This document shows, in pieces, positions 51,991 to 61,120 of a stretch of DNA of 64,000 nt; position 1 is the stretch's first letter, and each line of letters opens with the position of its first letter. A program made the position numbers and the translations under genes. The DNA is taken from NCBI RefSeq assembly GCF_013409505.1, contig NZ_JACCBN010000001.1:2418001-2482000 (forward strand). Direction: 5' to 3'. Under the pieces are notes generated by a model. That model saw only the letters and a list, made by a program, of their open reading frames with translations. It searched no databases and was not told where the DNA came from. Origin of the DNA: Actinomycetospora corticicola. GTDB lineage: Bacteria > Actinomycetota > Actinomycetes > Mycobacteriales > Pseudonocardiaceae.

Positions 51991-52043
51991 CGAGCGAACG
52001 GCACCCTCGCAGCATCGAGGTGCGCGAGAGTGCCGTTCGCTCG
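51991..52043. terminator. Long hairpin between convergent genes
   Basis: Arms 51991-52010 and 52024-52043 pair at 19 of 20 positions (CGAGCGAACGGCACCCTCGC on the left). It lies 20 bases beyond the baeRF stop and should end that transcript. Confidence 0.75.
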
Positions 52044-52063
52044 GAAAGAGACGCGCCCAGCCG

Positions 52064-53191
52064 TCAGCTCCCGACGGGGAAGCGCAGCAGTGCGCCCACG
52101 TTGTCGACCAGCTCGGCGCCGGCGCCGAGGACGGACACCGAGCCGCCGAGCGCCCCGGTGGTGCGCAGCAGCACCTGCTCGGCGGGCCGCTGGACGACCT
52201 CGCCGTCGGTCAGGGCCGCCGCGCGGTCCTTCTCCGTGGAGATGGCCTCCGGGGTGGCCCCGGTCCACAGCTCACCGGTGACCTGGGCGCCGTCGACGAG
52301 CAGCAGCGTGTCGATGGCGCCGTTGCGGGCGGCCTCGAGGACCGCCTCGAGCCCCTCGGCGGCGTTGTTGTGGCCCTTGGCCTCGTGGAAGCGCTCACGG
52401 ATCGACGTCTCACGCGACGTCGCGGCGAGCCCGGCCTCGGTGAGCAGCGCGTCCTCGAGGGCGTCCTCGCTGGCGCCCGCGGCCCGGCTGCCCGCCTCGA
52501 TCTCGCGGGTGAGCTCGACGAGGTCCTTCGGCATCTCGTGGCGGACGACCTCGCGGCCGCTGACCTCGCCGGCCAGCACGATGATGTCCGGCCGGAAGGA
52601 CTTCACCGCCGACTGGATGCCCTTCACCACGTCGGCGCCGTTCTGGTAGGCGGCCTCGGCGTGGCGACGCTGGCGGCGCTTGTGCGCGTTCCCGCCCTCG
52701 CGCGGCTTGTGCACGGACTCGACGGCGGTGCCGCGGACCGTCTCCTCGGAGACCTCCTGCGCGCCCTCGACGTTCGACGCGACCACCTGGTAGACGTCCC
52801 CGCCGGTCTGGTCCACGACGGCCAGCACCACGCGGACGCTGCCCGACTGGGACCGGAAGTACGAACCGAGCTCCGGCAGCGGCGACCACGTCGCCACGTC
52901 GCCGGAGTGGTCGACGCCCTCGACGGCCTCGTCGAGGAGCACCTCGCCGCCCGCCGCCACGACCACGCGACCGTAGGCGTCGAGCTCGCCACCGCGGTTC
53001 TCGGAGAACACCTCGGAGATCGCGGCGACCGTCTTGTCGTCGGCGCCCTGCTCGGTGAGCGAGTCCGCCAGTCCGCGCCAGCGCAGCTCGGTCTGCTTGG
53101 CCGCGTTCTCGCCGGGGTTCGTCGCCTCCAGGTAGACCGTCGCGAACGGCCCCGGCCGCTCGAAGAGTTCACGCGTGCGCGACAGGTCCAT
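52064..53191 (-). CDS. baeRF-type (Vms1/Ankzf1-like) release factor homologue
   Basis: A 375-aa protein of the bacterial archaeo-eukaryotic release-factor family (Rv2629-like). It starts LSRTRELFERPGPFATVYLE, has VAVVDQTGGDVYQ-like strand motifs, a basic HKRRQRRHAEAA stretch in mid-protein and a C-terminal domain ending VDNVGALLRFPVG. Relatives are proposed to cleave peptidyl-tRNA on stalled ribosomes or act in dormancy. ATG 53191 has GGAGGAGG with suitable spacing; the frame is open to 53218. Confidence 0.83.
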   Translation of the reverse strand: MDLSRTRELFERPGPFATVYLEATNPGENAAKQTELRWRGLADSLTEQGADDKTVAAISEVFSENRGGELDAYGRVVVAAGGEVLLDEAVEGVDHSGDVATWSPLPELGSYFRSQSGSVRVVLAVVDQTGGDVYQVVASNVEGAQEVSEETVRGTAVESVHKPREGGNAHKRRQRRHAEAAYQNGADVVKGIQSAVKSFRPDIIVLAGEVSGREVVRHEMPKDLVELTREIEAGSRAAGASEDALEDALLTEAGLAATSRETSIRERFHEAKGHNNAAEGLEAVLEAARNGAIDTLLLVDGAQVTGELWTGATPEAISTEKDRAAALTDGEVVQRPAEQVLLRTTGALGGSVSVLGAGAELVDNVGALLRFPVGS

Positions 53192-53286
53192 CAGGTCGTT
53201 CCTCCTCCAGGCCGCCACGGTGCGGACGGCCGACTCGAACTGCTTGCCGGCCTGCCGTACCCAGTGGCGGGGGGAGGTCTAACCCC

Positions 53287-54288
53287 CTACCAACCCCGCA
53301 GGTCCACCGGCCAGGTCTCGAGGACCTCCTCGTCCCGGACGACGTGCATCCGGTCGTGGTAGGCCACGGTCGGGTCGACGTGCGCGGGGATCACCAGGAC
53401 GCGGTCGCCCACCCGCACCGGGTCGTCCGCGGCGAAGGTGACGTGCTCGTCGGAGCAGAACCACACCTGCGCGCCGGGGATCGTCGGGTTGCCGTGGTCC
53501 ATGCCCAGCGCCTTGAGCCCGACGTCGGCGACGGCGTACGCGGGCATGTCCGGCCGCGCCGCCGACACGTGCACGACCGTCCCGAGCACGTGCAGCGCCT
53601 GCACGTAGCCCACGCCCGCCGCCGTGTACGCGGAGTCCATGAGCGCGTAGGAGCCGGCCTGCATCTCCGTGACGTACGGGTTGCACGCCGACGTCCCCGT
53701 GCCGCCGCCGGAGACCACGTCGCCCCCGACGTCGCGGTGCGCGGCGAGCAGCAGCTCCATCGCGGTCTTCGTGAGCGTCGCGCGCTCCTCGGCGTCCGGC
53801 CACGCCTGCAGGTGTCCCTCGTAGCCCATGACGCCGCGCACCGTCAGCCCCGCCGCGCGGGCCCGGTCGGCGAGCGCCCCGGCGTCGTCGGGCCGGCACC
53901 CGCAGCGCGGCATCCCGACGTTGACGTCGACCAGCACCTCGCGCACGCCGCCCGCGGCGGCCGCCTCGATCGTCTCCGGCGAGTCGACCGCCACGGTCAC
54001 CCGCGCGTCCAGCCGTCCCAGACGCCGGGTGTCGAGGACCTCGTTGGCGAGCAGCAGGTCCGCGCCCAGCCCGGCGGCCGCCATGCCCTCGACCTCGCGG
54101 ATCGTCGCGCACGTGAACCCGGTCGCGCCGTGGGCGGCCTGCCGGGCGGCGAGCGCCGTCGTCTTGTGCGCCTTGACGTGCGGGCGCAACGTCTCCCCCG
54201 GCCACCGCGCGGCCATCGCGGCGAGGTTCGACTCGAGGGCGGCGGCGTCGACGATCAGCGCCGGCGTCGTCAGGTCACCGAGCTGCAC
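53287..54288 (-). CDS. PLP-dependent D-amino-acid lyase/dehydratase (DSD1/D-threonine aldolase type)
   Basis: A 333-aa fold-type III enzyme. The PLP Lys lies in LRPHVKAHKT (about residue 40), and the C-terminal metal-site region reads CSDEHVTF...HVDPTVAYHDRMHVV. Family members split D-threonine or dehydrate D-serine or D-threo-3-hydroxyaspartate. Its start overlaps the lactone oxidase gene by 14 bases. The operon context suggests catabolism of a hydroxy-amino acid imported by the APC permease. Confidence 0.86.
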   Translation of the reverse strand: MQLGDLTTPALIVDAAALESNLAAMAARWPGETLRPHVKAHKTTALAARQAAHGATGFTCATIREVEGMAAAGLGADLLLANEVLDTRRLGRLDARVTVAVDSPETIEAAAAGGVREVLVDVNVGMPRCGCRPDDAGALADRARAAGLTVRGVMGYEGHLQAWPDAEERATLTKTAMELLLAAHRDVGGDVVSGGGTGTSACNPYVTEMQAGSYALMDSAYTAAGVGYVQALHVLGTVVHVSAARPDMPAYAVADVGLKALGMDHGNPTIPGAQVWFCSDEHVTFAADDPVRVGDRVLVIPAHVDPTVAYHDRMHVVRDEEVLETWPVDLRGW

Positions 54289-55564
54289 CGAGGATCCCCT
54301 CCAGGTGGGCGTTGAGGAACCGGCCCTCCGGGTCGAGCCGGTCGCGCAGGGCCACGAAGTCGCCGAACTCCGGGTAGCTCTCCGCCAGCTGCGCCGCGGT
54401 GCGGGTGTGCAGCTTGCCCCAGTGCGGGCGCCCGTCGAGCGCGGTCATCACCGCCTCGACGGCGCCGAAGTAGGCCTCGTGCGGCCGGGTGTGGTGGACG
54501 TGCACCGCGAGGTAGGCGGAGTCCCGGCCCGACGCCGTGGACAGCGGCACGTCGTCGGCCGCGGCCACCCGCACCTCGACGGGGAAGGTCACGTCCACCG
54601 CGTGCCGGTCGGCGGCCGTTCGGAGCCCGGCGAAGGCCTCCCCCAGCGCCGCCCGCGGGACCGCGTACTCCATCTCCTTGAAGCGCACCCGCCGCGGGCT
54701 GGTGAACACCCGGTAGGAACGGTCGACGTACTCGGCGTTCGCCATCTGACCCGCCAGGACGCGGTTCAGCGTCGGGACGGCCGCGGGCGCGACCGCGCCG
54801 AGCCGGCAGACCAGCTCGAAGGCGCCGTTGCCGAGCAGCTCGTCGCCCACCCACGCGCCGACCGCCGACCGGGTCGGGCCGGTCGCCGTCGTCCGGTCGT
54901 TCATCTTCGTCGCGGCGACGTCGGTGTGCGGGAACCAGTAGAACTCGACGTGGTCGTGCCGGTCGGCGAGCTCGTCGAGGCCCGCCAGTACCTCGGCCAG
55001 CGGCATCGCCGCCTCGGTCGCGTGCAGGGCGAAGGCCGGGACGCACTCCAGGGTCACCGCGGTGACGACCCCGAGCGCCCCGAGACCGACCCGGGCGTGG
55101 TGGAAGATCTCCGGGTGCTCGGTGGGGCTCGTCGTGATCACCGTGCCGTCGGCGAGCACCATCGCCAGCGCCCGGATCCGCGCCGCGATCCCGGTGTGCC
55201 CCGCGCCGGTGCCGTGCGTCCCGGTGGCGACCGCACCGGCGATCGTCTGCGCGTCGATGTCCCCGAGGTTCGGCAGCGCGAGCCCCTGCTCCCACAACGC
55301 CGCGTTCAGCGCCCGGATCGTCATGCCCGCCGGCACCGTCGCGAGCATTCCGTGGACCTCCGGCACCCCCTGCGACGGGACCGCCAGGGCGACCCCGTCC
55401 GGCGCGCCGATGCCGGTGAACGAGTGGCCCGACCCGGTCGCCTTCACGCGCAGCCCGTCGCGCGCGGCCTCCTTCACCGCCGTCGCCACCTCGTCGGTGG
55501 TCCGCGCGACCACCCGTCGGGCGGGCGTCGCGCGCTGGTTGCCCGCCCAGTTACGCCAGGTCAA
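54275..55564 (-). CDS. D-arabinono-1,4-lactone oxidase-like FAD enzyme
   Basis: A 429-aa aldonolactone oxidase. The FAD domain contains KATGSGHSFTGI (His next to the Ser that often marks covalent flavin), NLGDIDAQTIAGAVATGTHG; the substrate domain ends with GRPHWGKLH, the HWxK signature. The family oxidises aldono-lactones or alditols with oxygen, making peroxide. The start is TTG at 55564, inside the permease gene (14-base overlap); no ATG or GTG fits better. Central gene of a three-gene operon. Confidence 0.88.
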   Translation of the reverse strand: MTWRNWAGNQRATPARRVVARTTDEVATAVKEAARDGLRVKATGSGHSFTGIGAPDGVALAVPSQGVPEVHGMLATVPAGMTIRALNAALWEQGLALPNLGDIDAQTIAGAVATGTHGTGAGHTGIAARIRALAMVLADGTVITTSPTEHPEIFHHARVGLGALGVVTAVTLECVPAFALHATEAAMPLAEVLAGLDELADRHDHVEFYWFPHTDVAATKMNDRTTATGPTRSAVGAWVGDELLGNGAFELVCRLGAVAPAAVPTLNRVLAGQMANAEYVDRSYRVFTSPRRVRFKEMEYAVPRAALGEAFAGLRTAADRHAVDVTFPVEVRVAAADDVPLSTASGRDSAYLAVHVHHTRPHEAYFGAVEAVMTALDGRPHWGKLHTRTAAQLAESYPEFGDFVALRDRLDPEGRFLNAHLEGILGAAR

Positions 55565-57017
55565 GAGTCCGTTCCCTTCCCGACGACGGGTCGGCCTGCG
55601 GCAGACCCGCCGTCCCGTCGCGCAGCCGGCGCCGGAGCACCGCCACGTACCAGAGCCCGGTGAGGGCGAGACCGCCCAGCACCACGTAGTCGGCCGCGCG
55701 GAAGGCCTCCGGCAGCGTCAGGGCGGCCACCACGACGACGAGCCACAGCATCGCGAGCCCGGCCACCGGCAGCGCCGCACGACCGAGGCTGAACGGAGCC
55801 GTCCCGCCCGCGTCGTTCCTGCGAAGGCGCTTCCGCCGCGCGAGGTACCCGCCGAGGGTGAGCAGGTAGATCAGGTAGGGCACGAGGGCGGTGGCCCCGA
55901 CCAGGATGGTGAACGCCGCGCCGTCCAGCGTGCCGTAGGCCAGCAGCGCGAGGCAGACCACGAGGCTCACGACGAGCGCGACCACCGGCGTCGCCGTCGC
56001 CGCGTTCACCCGGCGCAGGGCGCGCGAGGCGGGGAGCAGCCCGTCGCGGGCCATGGCGAAGATCAGCCGCGAGTTCGACGCCGCGGCCACCACCAGCAGC
56101 GCGAACATCGAGAACACGACGATCACGAGGAACACGTCGGTCAGGACCGGTCCGAGCCAGAACGACGCGATCGCCGCCAGCGGGACGGGCGAGGACTCGA
56201 CGGCGGCGAGGTCGGGGATCGCCACGGTGAACCCGACGAGGGCGACCAGCCCGAGCACCCCGGAGACGACCGCGGCGACGATCATCGCCCGCGGGACGGT
56301 GCGGCGGGCGTCGACCGCCTCCTCGGCCATGTCCGCGGCGGCCTCGAACCCGACGAGGGTGAAGATGCCGATGAGCGCGCCGCCGACGATGCCGTCGGCC
56401 ACCGGGGTGCCCGGATTGACCGTGCCGAGGAAGCCGAGCCCGTGCCCGCCGTCGGGAGTGGCGCCGCGGTGGGTCGCCCAGAGCACGAGGAGGAGCACCG
56501 AGAGCGCCACGGTGCCGGCGACCTCGGCGAACACCGCGAGGTTGTTCACCCGGGCCGCCCACTGCACACGGATCACGTTGACCAGGTAGGCGAGGACGAG
56601 GGCCGCCACGGCGATGACCAGCAACGTCAGCGGGTCGGCGGCGTCCAGCCCGAGCACGGTGGCGGCCAGCGGGGCGAGCCCGACGAGGGCGATCCCGGGC
56701 AGTCCGACCGCGGAGTAGAGCAGGCCCAGCGCGCCCACGGTGTAGCCGAAGCCGGTGTTCACCAGCCGCGCCGACCACTGGTAGTTCGCGCCCGCCAGGG
56801 GCATGTGCGCGGCCAGTTCCGCGAGGACCAGCACGACGAGGATCTGCCCGACGGCGGCGACGGGCCACAGCCACACCGCCGCCGGACCGAGGGTCGTCAG
56901 CCCGTAGGCGTAGTTGACGAAGATCCCGGTGGTGATCGAGACGACGGAGAACGCGATCGCGAACAGCGCGAACCGCCGCAGGACCCGGGGGAACGAGCTC
57001 GCGTATCCGGCCTCCAT
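55551..57017 (-). CDS. APC family amino-acid/polyamine permease
   Basis: A 488-aa twelve-helix permease. FALFAIAFSVVSITTGIFVNYAYG forms helix 1; LVGFEAAADMAEEAVDARRTVPRA is the conserved loop near helix 6-7. It resembles GABA/choline/amino-acid permeases. ATG 57017 is eight bases after CACGCT, with TTGACT 17 bases further upstream; the ATG at 57044 lies between these boxes and would not be transcribed. It heads the catabolic operon and is divergent from the TetR gene. Confidence 0.87.
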   Translation of the reverse strand: MEAGYASSFPRVLRRFALFAIAFSVVSITTGIFVNYAYGLTTLGPAAVWLWPVAAVGQILVVLVLAELAAHMPLAGANYQWSARLVNTGFGYTVGALGLLYSAVGLPGIALVGLAPLAATVLGLDAADPLTLLVIAVAALVLAYLVNVIRVQWAARVNNLAVFAEVAGTVALSVLLLVLWATHRGATPDGGHGLGFLGTVNPGTPVADGIVGGALIGIFTLVGFEAAADMAEEAVDARRTVPRAMIVAAVVSGVLGLVALVGFTVAIPDLAAVESSPVPLAAIASFWLGPVLTDVFLVIVVFSMFALLVVAAASNSRLIFAMARDGLLPASRALRRVNAATATPVVALVVSLVVCLALLAYGTLDGAAFTILVGATALVPYLIYLLTLGGYLARRKRLRRNDAGGTAPFSLGRAALPVAGLAMLWLVVVVAALTLPEAFRAADYVVLGGLALTGLWYVAVLRRRLRDGTAGLPQADPSSGRERTLDLA

Positions 57018-57025
57018 GAGTCGAC

Positions 57026-57054
57026 AGCGTGCGACCTGCGTCATACTGAGTCAA
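57026..57054 (-). promoter_or_regulatory. Promoter of the permease operon
   Basis: Minus strand TTGACT (57049-57054), 17 bases, CACGCT (57026-57031). A short palindrome GGACAGTTGTCC lies at 57062-57073, between the promoter and the TetR gene, and may be the TetR operator. Confidence 0.55.
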
Positions 57055-57089
57055 GCGTCTGGGACAGTTGTCCAAGTCTGGGGGTTTCC

Positions 57090-57704
57090 GTGGCGCGGGT
57101 ATCGGCCGCCGAACGGCGGCGCCAGCTCGTCGAGGCCGCGTTCCGCGTCATCGGCGCGGAGGGGTTCGCCGCGGCGACCACCCGCCGGATCTGCGCGGAG
57201 GCCGGCGCGCCCGTGGCGGCGTTCCACTACTGCTTCGCCTCCAAGGAGGAGCTGTTCGTCGAGCTCACCGAGGTCACGGTGGCGGCGCTGCGGGACGCCC
57301 AGGCCGAGGGGGTGCACATCGTCAGCCAGGAGGGATGGAACCCGATCGGGCCGTCGTTGCGCGAGACGCTGCGGCAGTGGTGGGCGACCGTGGAGGCGGC
57401 GCCGGAGCGGGAGGTCGTGCTCACCGGCCTGACCCACCACGCGCTGCACGAGCCGTCCCTGGCCGGGGTCGCGCAGCGGCAGTACGAGGCCTACCACCGG
57501 ACGGCGGCACTCACCCTGTCCTCGCTCGCCGAGGCGTGCGGGGTGCGCTGGACACTGCCCGTGGAGCAGCTGGCGCGGATGCTCGTCGTCGTGACCGACG
57601 GGGTGACGATCGCCTGGCTCGTCGACCGGGACTCCCCTGCCGCCCTGGACGCCCTGGACGCCTTCGCCGCGCAGCTCGCAACCCTCGCAGGTGCACCGGG
57701 GTGA
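57090..57704 (+). CDS. TetR family transcriptional regulator
   Basis: A 204-aa regulator. N-terminal helix-turn-helix (RRRQLVEAAFRVIGAEGFAA, then TTRRICAEAGAPVAAFHYCF, SKEELF); the C-terminal ligand domain has WWATVEAAPEREVVLTGL and is of the TetR_C type. It likely represses the divergent permease operon and perhaps the downstream hydro-lyase genes, 22 bases away. GTG start, no clear ribosome site. Confidence 0.88.
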   Translation: MARVSAAERRRQLVEAAFRVIGAEGFAAATTRRICAEAGAPVAAFHYCFASKEELFVELTEVTVAALRDAQAEGVHIVSQEGWNPIGPSLRETLRQWWATVEAAPEREVVLTGLTHHALHEPSLAGVAQRQYEAYHRTAALTLSSLAEACGVRWTLPVEQLARMLVVVTDGVTIAWLVDRDSPAALDALDAFAAQLATLAGAPG

Positions 57705-57726
57705 GGGCTGTGGTGAGGTCGCACGC

Positions 57727-58581
57727 GTGAGCGAGTTGCGCACGGTCGACGTCGCCGAGGTCGAGGCCGTCGTCCGGAAGCTGTGCGTCGAGGCGAACCA
57801 CGAGCTGCGCGAGGACCACGTCGCCGCGCTGCAGCGCGGGCGGGACGCCGAGGAGTCGCCGATCGGCCGGGAGGTGTTCGACCGGCTGCTGGAGAACGCC
57901 CGGGTGTCGGCGGCCGAGCAGATCGCCTTCTGCCAGGACACCGGCTACGCCGTGGTGTTCCTGACGATCGGGCAGGACGTGCACTTCACCGGCGGCTCGC
58001 TGGCCGAGGCGATCGACCGGGGCGTGGCCGAGGGGTACTCCGACGGCTACCTGCGGGCCTCCCTGGTCCGCTCCCCCGTCGACCGCGTGAACACCGGCGA
58101 CAACACCCCGGCGATGGTCCACTACGACCTCGTGCCGGGCGCCGACATCGAGCTCACGCTGCTCGTCAAGGGCGCGGGCTGCGACAACATGAGCGCGCTG
58201 CGGATGCTCACGCCGGCGGCGGGCGTCGAGGGGATGAAGCGCTTCGTCGTCGAGACGATCGAGAAGGCGGGACCGAGCGCGAGCCCGCCGGTGACGGTCG
58301 GGATCGGCATGGGCGGCACGTTCGACCGCGCGGCCGTCCTCGCGAAGCGGGCGCTGACGCGCGACCCCACCGGCTCGCCGTCGCCCGACCCGAAGCTCGC
58401 GGAGCTCGAGGCCGAGCTCGTCGAGGCGATCAACGCGACCGGGATCGGGCCGGCCGGGTTCGGCGGGACCGTCACCACGGTCGCGGTGCACGTCGAGGCC
58501 TACCCGACGCACATCGCGGCGTTCCCGGTCGCGATCAACCTGGACTGCCACTCCCACCGGGTGCGGAGCGTGACCCTGTGA
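57727..58581 (+). CDS. Class I fumarase/tartrate dehydratase alpha subunit
   Basis: A 284-aa Fe-S hydro-lyase subunit. The three [4Fe-4S] Cys ligands are visible in FCQDTGYAVVF, KGAGCDNMSAL and NLDCHSHR. The split alpha/beta form is shared by class I fumarases, L-tartrate dehydratases and mesaconases; the substrate is not certain. GTG start. It is coupled to the beta subunit (GTGA). Confidence 0.9.
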   Translation: MSELRTVDVAEVEAVVRKLCVEANHELREDHVAALQRGRDAEESPIGREVFDRLLENARVSAAEQIAFCQDTGYAVVFLTIGQDVHFTGGSLAEAIDRGVAEGYSDGYLRASLVRSPVDRVNTGDNTPAMVHYDLVPGADIELTLLVKGAGCDNMSALRMLTPAAGVEGMKRFVVETIEKAGPSASPPVTVGIGMGGTFDRAAVLAKRALTRDPTGSPSPDPKLAELEAELVEAINATGIGPAGFGGTVTTVAVHVEAYPTHIAAFPVAINLDCHSHRVRSVTL

Positions 58582-59117
58582 ACCTGACCCTGCCGATGGA
58601 CGACCCGTCCTCGGTGCACGCCGGCGACTCGGTCACCCTGAGCGGCACCGTCTACACCGCGCGCGACGCCGCGCACGCCCGGTTCCTCGAGGCGATCGAG
58701 GCCGGTGAGGACCTCCCGTTCGACGTCGAGGGCGCGACGATCTACTTCGTCGGCCCCACCCCGGCGCGGCCCGGGCACGTCATCGGCAGCGCCGGGCCCA
58801 CGACGGCGAGCCGATGCGACGCCTACTCGCCCGCGCTGGTCGAGCGCGGGCTCGCGGCGATGATCGGCAAGGGCCGCCGCAACGCCGAGGTCAAGGCGTC
58901 GATGCTGGAGCACGGCTGCGTCTACTTCGGCGCGATCGAGGGCACCGCCGCGCTGCTCTCGCAGTGCATCACCTCGGCCGAGATCGTCGCGTACGAGGAC
59001 CTGGGCGCCGAGGCGGTGCGGAAGCTGACGATCGCGAACTTCCCGGCCCTCGTCGTCAACGACCTGCACGGCGGCGACCTGTACGACGACGGGCCCGCGC
59101 GCTACCGCCGCGTCTAG
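58578..59117 (+). CDS. Class I fumarase/tartrate dehydratase beta subunit
   Basis: A 179-aa subunit with LSGTVYTARDAAHARF and GSAGPTTASRCDAYSP; fumarases usually have RMD where RCD is seen, so substrate preference may differ. It completes the active site with the alpha subunit. Its end overlaps the convergent membrane-protein gene by four bases. Confidence 0.9.
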   Translation: MNLTLPMDDPSSVHAGDSVTLSGTVYTARDAAHARFLEAIEAGEDLPFDVEGATIYFVGPTPARPGHVIGSAGPTTASRCDAYSPALVERGLAAMIGKGRRNAEVKASMLEHGCVYFGAIEGTAALLSQCITSAEIVAYEDLGAEAVRKLTIANFPALVVNDLHGGDLYDDGPARYRRV

Positions 59118-59890
59118 AGCTGCGCGCGCACCCCGGCCTCGTGAGGCAGGGACCGGGTCTGCTCGGCCAGACCCGCCTCCATCGCCGTGCGGGACTCCGT
59201 ACCGCCGAGCCGACCGACCGGCAGCACCGTGCGGTGTCGCACGTCCTCGAGCACCAGGGCCGTGGCGAGGTAGGCGGCCAGGGCGGCGACGACGATGGCC
59301 ACGATTCCGCTGACGCGCTCCCACGCGGTGGAGGCGGTGAGGTCGTAGAGGCCGCCCGCGACGAACCGCAGCGCCGCACTGAGCAGGACGACCGAGAACA
59401 GCGGCTTCGAGGTCAGGCCCGGGATCGCCATGAGGACCAGCACGCCGGCGAGGGCGCAGAAGAGCACGCCGCGCGGGGCGCTCGTGGTGGCGCCGGTGTA
59501 CTCCTGCACCACGACGTCGGTCGGCCAGGTGACGGCGAGCAGCCCTAGCAGGGTCGCGACGAGCGGCTCACGCGTGAGGAACCCGAGGACCGCGGCGAGG
59601 AACTGCGGCAGGGCGATGAAGGTCGCGAGCATGATCATCACGACCCGGGTGTCCTCCGGGGAGAACCCGCCGAGGTGGGTCACGGCCAGCAGGACGTTGC
59701 CGATCGCGAAGGCGAACAGCCCCAGCGGCAGGGGGCTCGCGTAGGCGCGCAGCACGATGGACGTGCGATCGAGCACGTCGTCCGTGGCTCCGTCCCGCTC
59801 GCCCGGGCGCCCGTGGCGCGGGGCCGCCTCGTGGCGGCCGAAGCCGTCGGTGGCCGGGTCGGACTCGGGCGGGGCATCCGTGGTGCTCAC
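59114..59890 (-). CDS. Six-helix membrane protein, distantly GPR1/FUN34/YaaH-like
   Basis: A membrane protein with six predicted helices. After an acidic N-terminus, YASPLPLGLFAFAIGNVLLA resembles the Asn/Ser-Pro-x-Pro-Leu-Gly-Leu start of acetate/succinate channels of the YaaH family, but later motifs are weak. Function is therefore tentative. Three GTG starts are possible (59941, 59932, 59890); 59890 is chosen as the last before conserved-like sequence. Confidence 0.6.
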   Translation of the reverse strand: MSTTDAPPESDPATDGFGRHEAAPRHGRPGERDGATDDVLDRTSIVLRAYASPLPLGLFAFAIGNVLLAVTHLGGFSPEDTRVVMIMLATFIALPQFLAAVLGFLTREPLVATLLGLLAVTWPTDVVVQEYTGATTSAPRGVLFCALAGVLVLMAIPGLTSKPLFSVVLLSAALRFVAGGLYDLTASTAWERVSGIVAIVVAALAAYLATALVLEDVRHRTVLPVGRLGGTESRTAMEAGLAEQTRSLPHEAGVRAQL

Positions 59891-59982
59891 GCGCCGGGGT
59901 CCCGCGCCGACCTGCGGACCAAACTCGGACACGCGTCCCACCGGCCGTGCACCCGTCGTCGTGAAGTGCTCGGATACCGCCC

Positions 59983-60729
59983 ATGCGCTACGACGCGATC
60001 CTCGCGGAGACGATCGGCATCCGCGGTCACGGTGACGACCTCATCGAGGCCTACACCGCCCGCCCGATGGAACCGGGCCCGCACCCCGGCATGATCGTCA
60101 TCCACCACATGCCCGGCTACGACCGGGAGTCCAAGGAGATCACCCGTCGCTTCGCGGCGATGGGCTACTCGGCGGTCTGTCCGAACCTCTACACGCGCGA
60201 GGCCCCCGACGCCGAGCCCGACGACGCCGCCGCCACGGCGCGTGCGCAGGGCGGGGTGCCCGACGAGCGCTTCGTCGGCGACGCGCAGGGTGCCGCCCGG
60301 TGGCTGCGCAGCCTGCCGAACGCGACGGGGAAGGTCGGGGCGATCGGCTACTGCTCGGGCGGGCGCCAGGCGGTGCTGACCGGGATCGCGGTCGACGTCC
60401 AGGCGACGGTCGACTGCTACGGGGCCTTCGTCGTGGGCACCCCGCCCGAGGGGTTCCCGTTGAAGGTCAGCCCGCTGGCCGACCGCATCCCGGAACTCGG
60501 CGCGCCGCTGCTCGGCCTCTTCGGCAACGACGACTCCTACCCGTCGCCGGAGCAGGTCGACGAGCTGGAGAAGCTGCTGCAGGAGAACGGGAAGACCTAC
60601 GAGTTCCACCGCTACGACGGCGCCGGCCACGCGTTCTTCTCCGTCGACCGGCCGTCGTACCGACCCGAGGCGGCCGTCGACGGCTGGCAGAAGGTCACCG
60701 CGTTCCTCGCCACCCACCTCGGGAGCTGA
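59983..60729 (+). CDS. Dienelactone hydrolase family protein
   Basis: A 248-aa alpha/beta hydrolase. GYCSGGRQAVL holds the nucleophilic Cys typical of dienelactone hydrolases; the acid is likely in LFGNDDSYPS and the His in GAGHAFF. VIHHMPGYDRESKEITRRFA is the family N-terminal block. The natural substrate is unknown. ATG start, two bases before the next gene's GTG at the 3' end. Confidence 0.9.
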   Translation: MRYDAILAETIGIRGHGDDLIEAYTARPMEPGPHPGMIVIHHMPGYDRESKEITRRFAAMGYSAVCPNLYTREAPDAEPDDAAATARAQGGVPDERFVGDAQGAARWLRSLPNATGKVGAIGYCSGGRQAVLTGIAVDVQATVDCYGAFVVGTPPEGFPLKVSPLADRIPELGAPLLGLFGNDDSYPSPEQVDELEKLLQENGKTYEFHRYDGAGHAFFSVDRPSYRPEAAVDGWQKVTAFLATHLGS

Positions 60730-60731
60730 CC

Positions 60732-60983
60732 GTGTGCACGTACTCGACGGAGAAGGTCACGCTCGAGCGGTCGAGCGGCAAGACCCGTGAGGGCTGGCGG
60801 CCGATGAACGAGGCGACGGTCTACTACGACCACCCCGTCCACGCCCCGGACGCCCACACCGTGAACATCGACTTCCTCGGCGCCGACCCGAGCTCACGGG
60901 TTGCGGTGGAGCTCTCGCTCGACTCGGCCCGGGAGCTGCTCGCCGCCCTCGAGGTCACCGTGGAGCGGGCCGCCCTGCACTAG
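60732..60983 (+). CDS. DUF6295 small protein
   Basis: An 83-aa protein matching DUF6295 (CTYSTEKVTLE...EATVYYDHPVHAPDAHTVNIDF). No known function. GTG starts two bases after the dienelactone hydrolase stop, so they are co-transcribed. Confidence 0.78.
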   Translation: MCTYSTEKVTLERSSGKTREGWRPMNEATVYYDHPVHAPDAHTVNIDFLGADPSSRVAVELSLDSARELLAALEVTVERAALH

Positions 60984-60992
60984 GTGCCTGCG

Positions 60993-61040
60993 GCAGGTGA
61001 GCACTAACGGTCGCTATGACGACCCTTACTGCTCACCTGC
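60993..61040. terminator. Long hairpin of the GTGAGCACTAA family
   Basis: Arms 60993-61013 and 61020-61040 pair at 19 of 21 positions. The left arm shares GTGAGCACTAA with the perfect hairpin at 35031-35070. Confidence 0.75.
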
Positions 61041-61078
61041 GCTTGCGCACCGGAGCAGTCGCGATATATCTTCGAGCC

Positions 61079-61097
61079 ATCGCCGACAGTCGGCGAT
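61079..61097. promoter_or_regulatory. Candidate PadR operator
   Basis: ATCGCCGACAGTCGGCGAT is a perfect palindrome with nine-base arms, just downstream of a promoter-like TTGCGC (61043-61048) and TATATC (61065-61070), in front of the PadR gene. Suggests autorepression. Confidence 0.6.
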
Positions 61098-61120
61098 ACA
61101 TGACGAGAGGATCGAACGAC

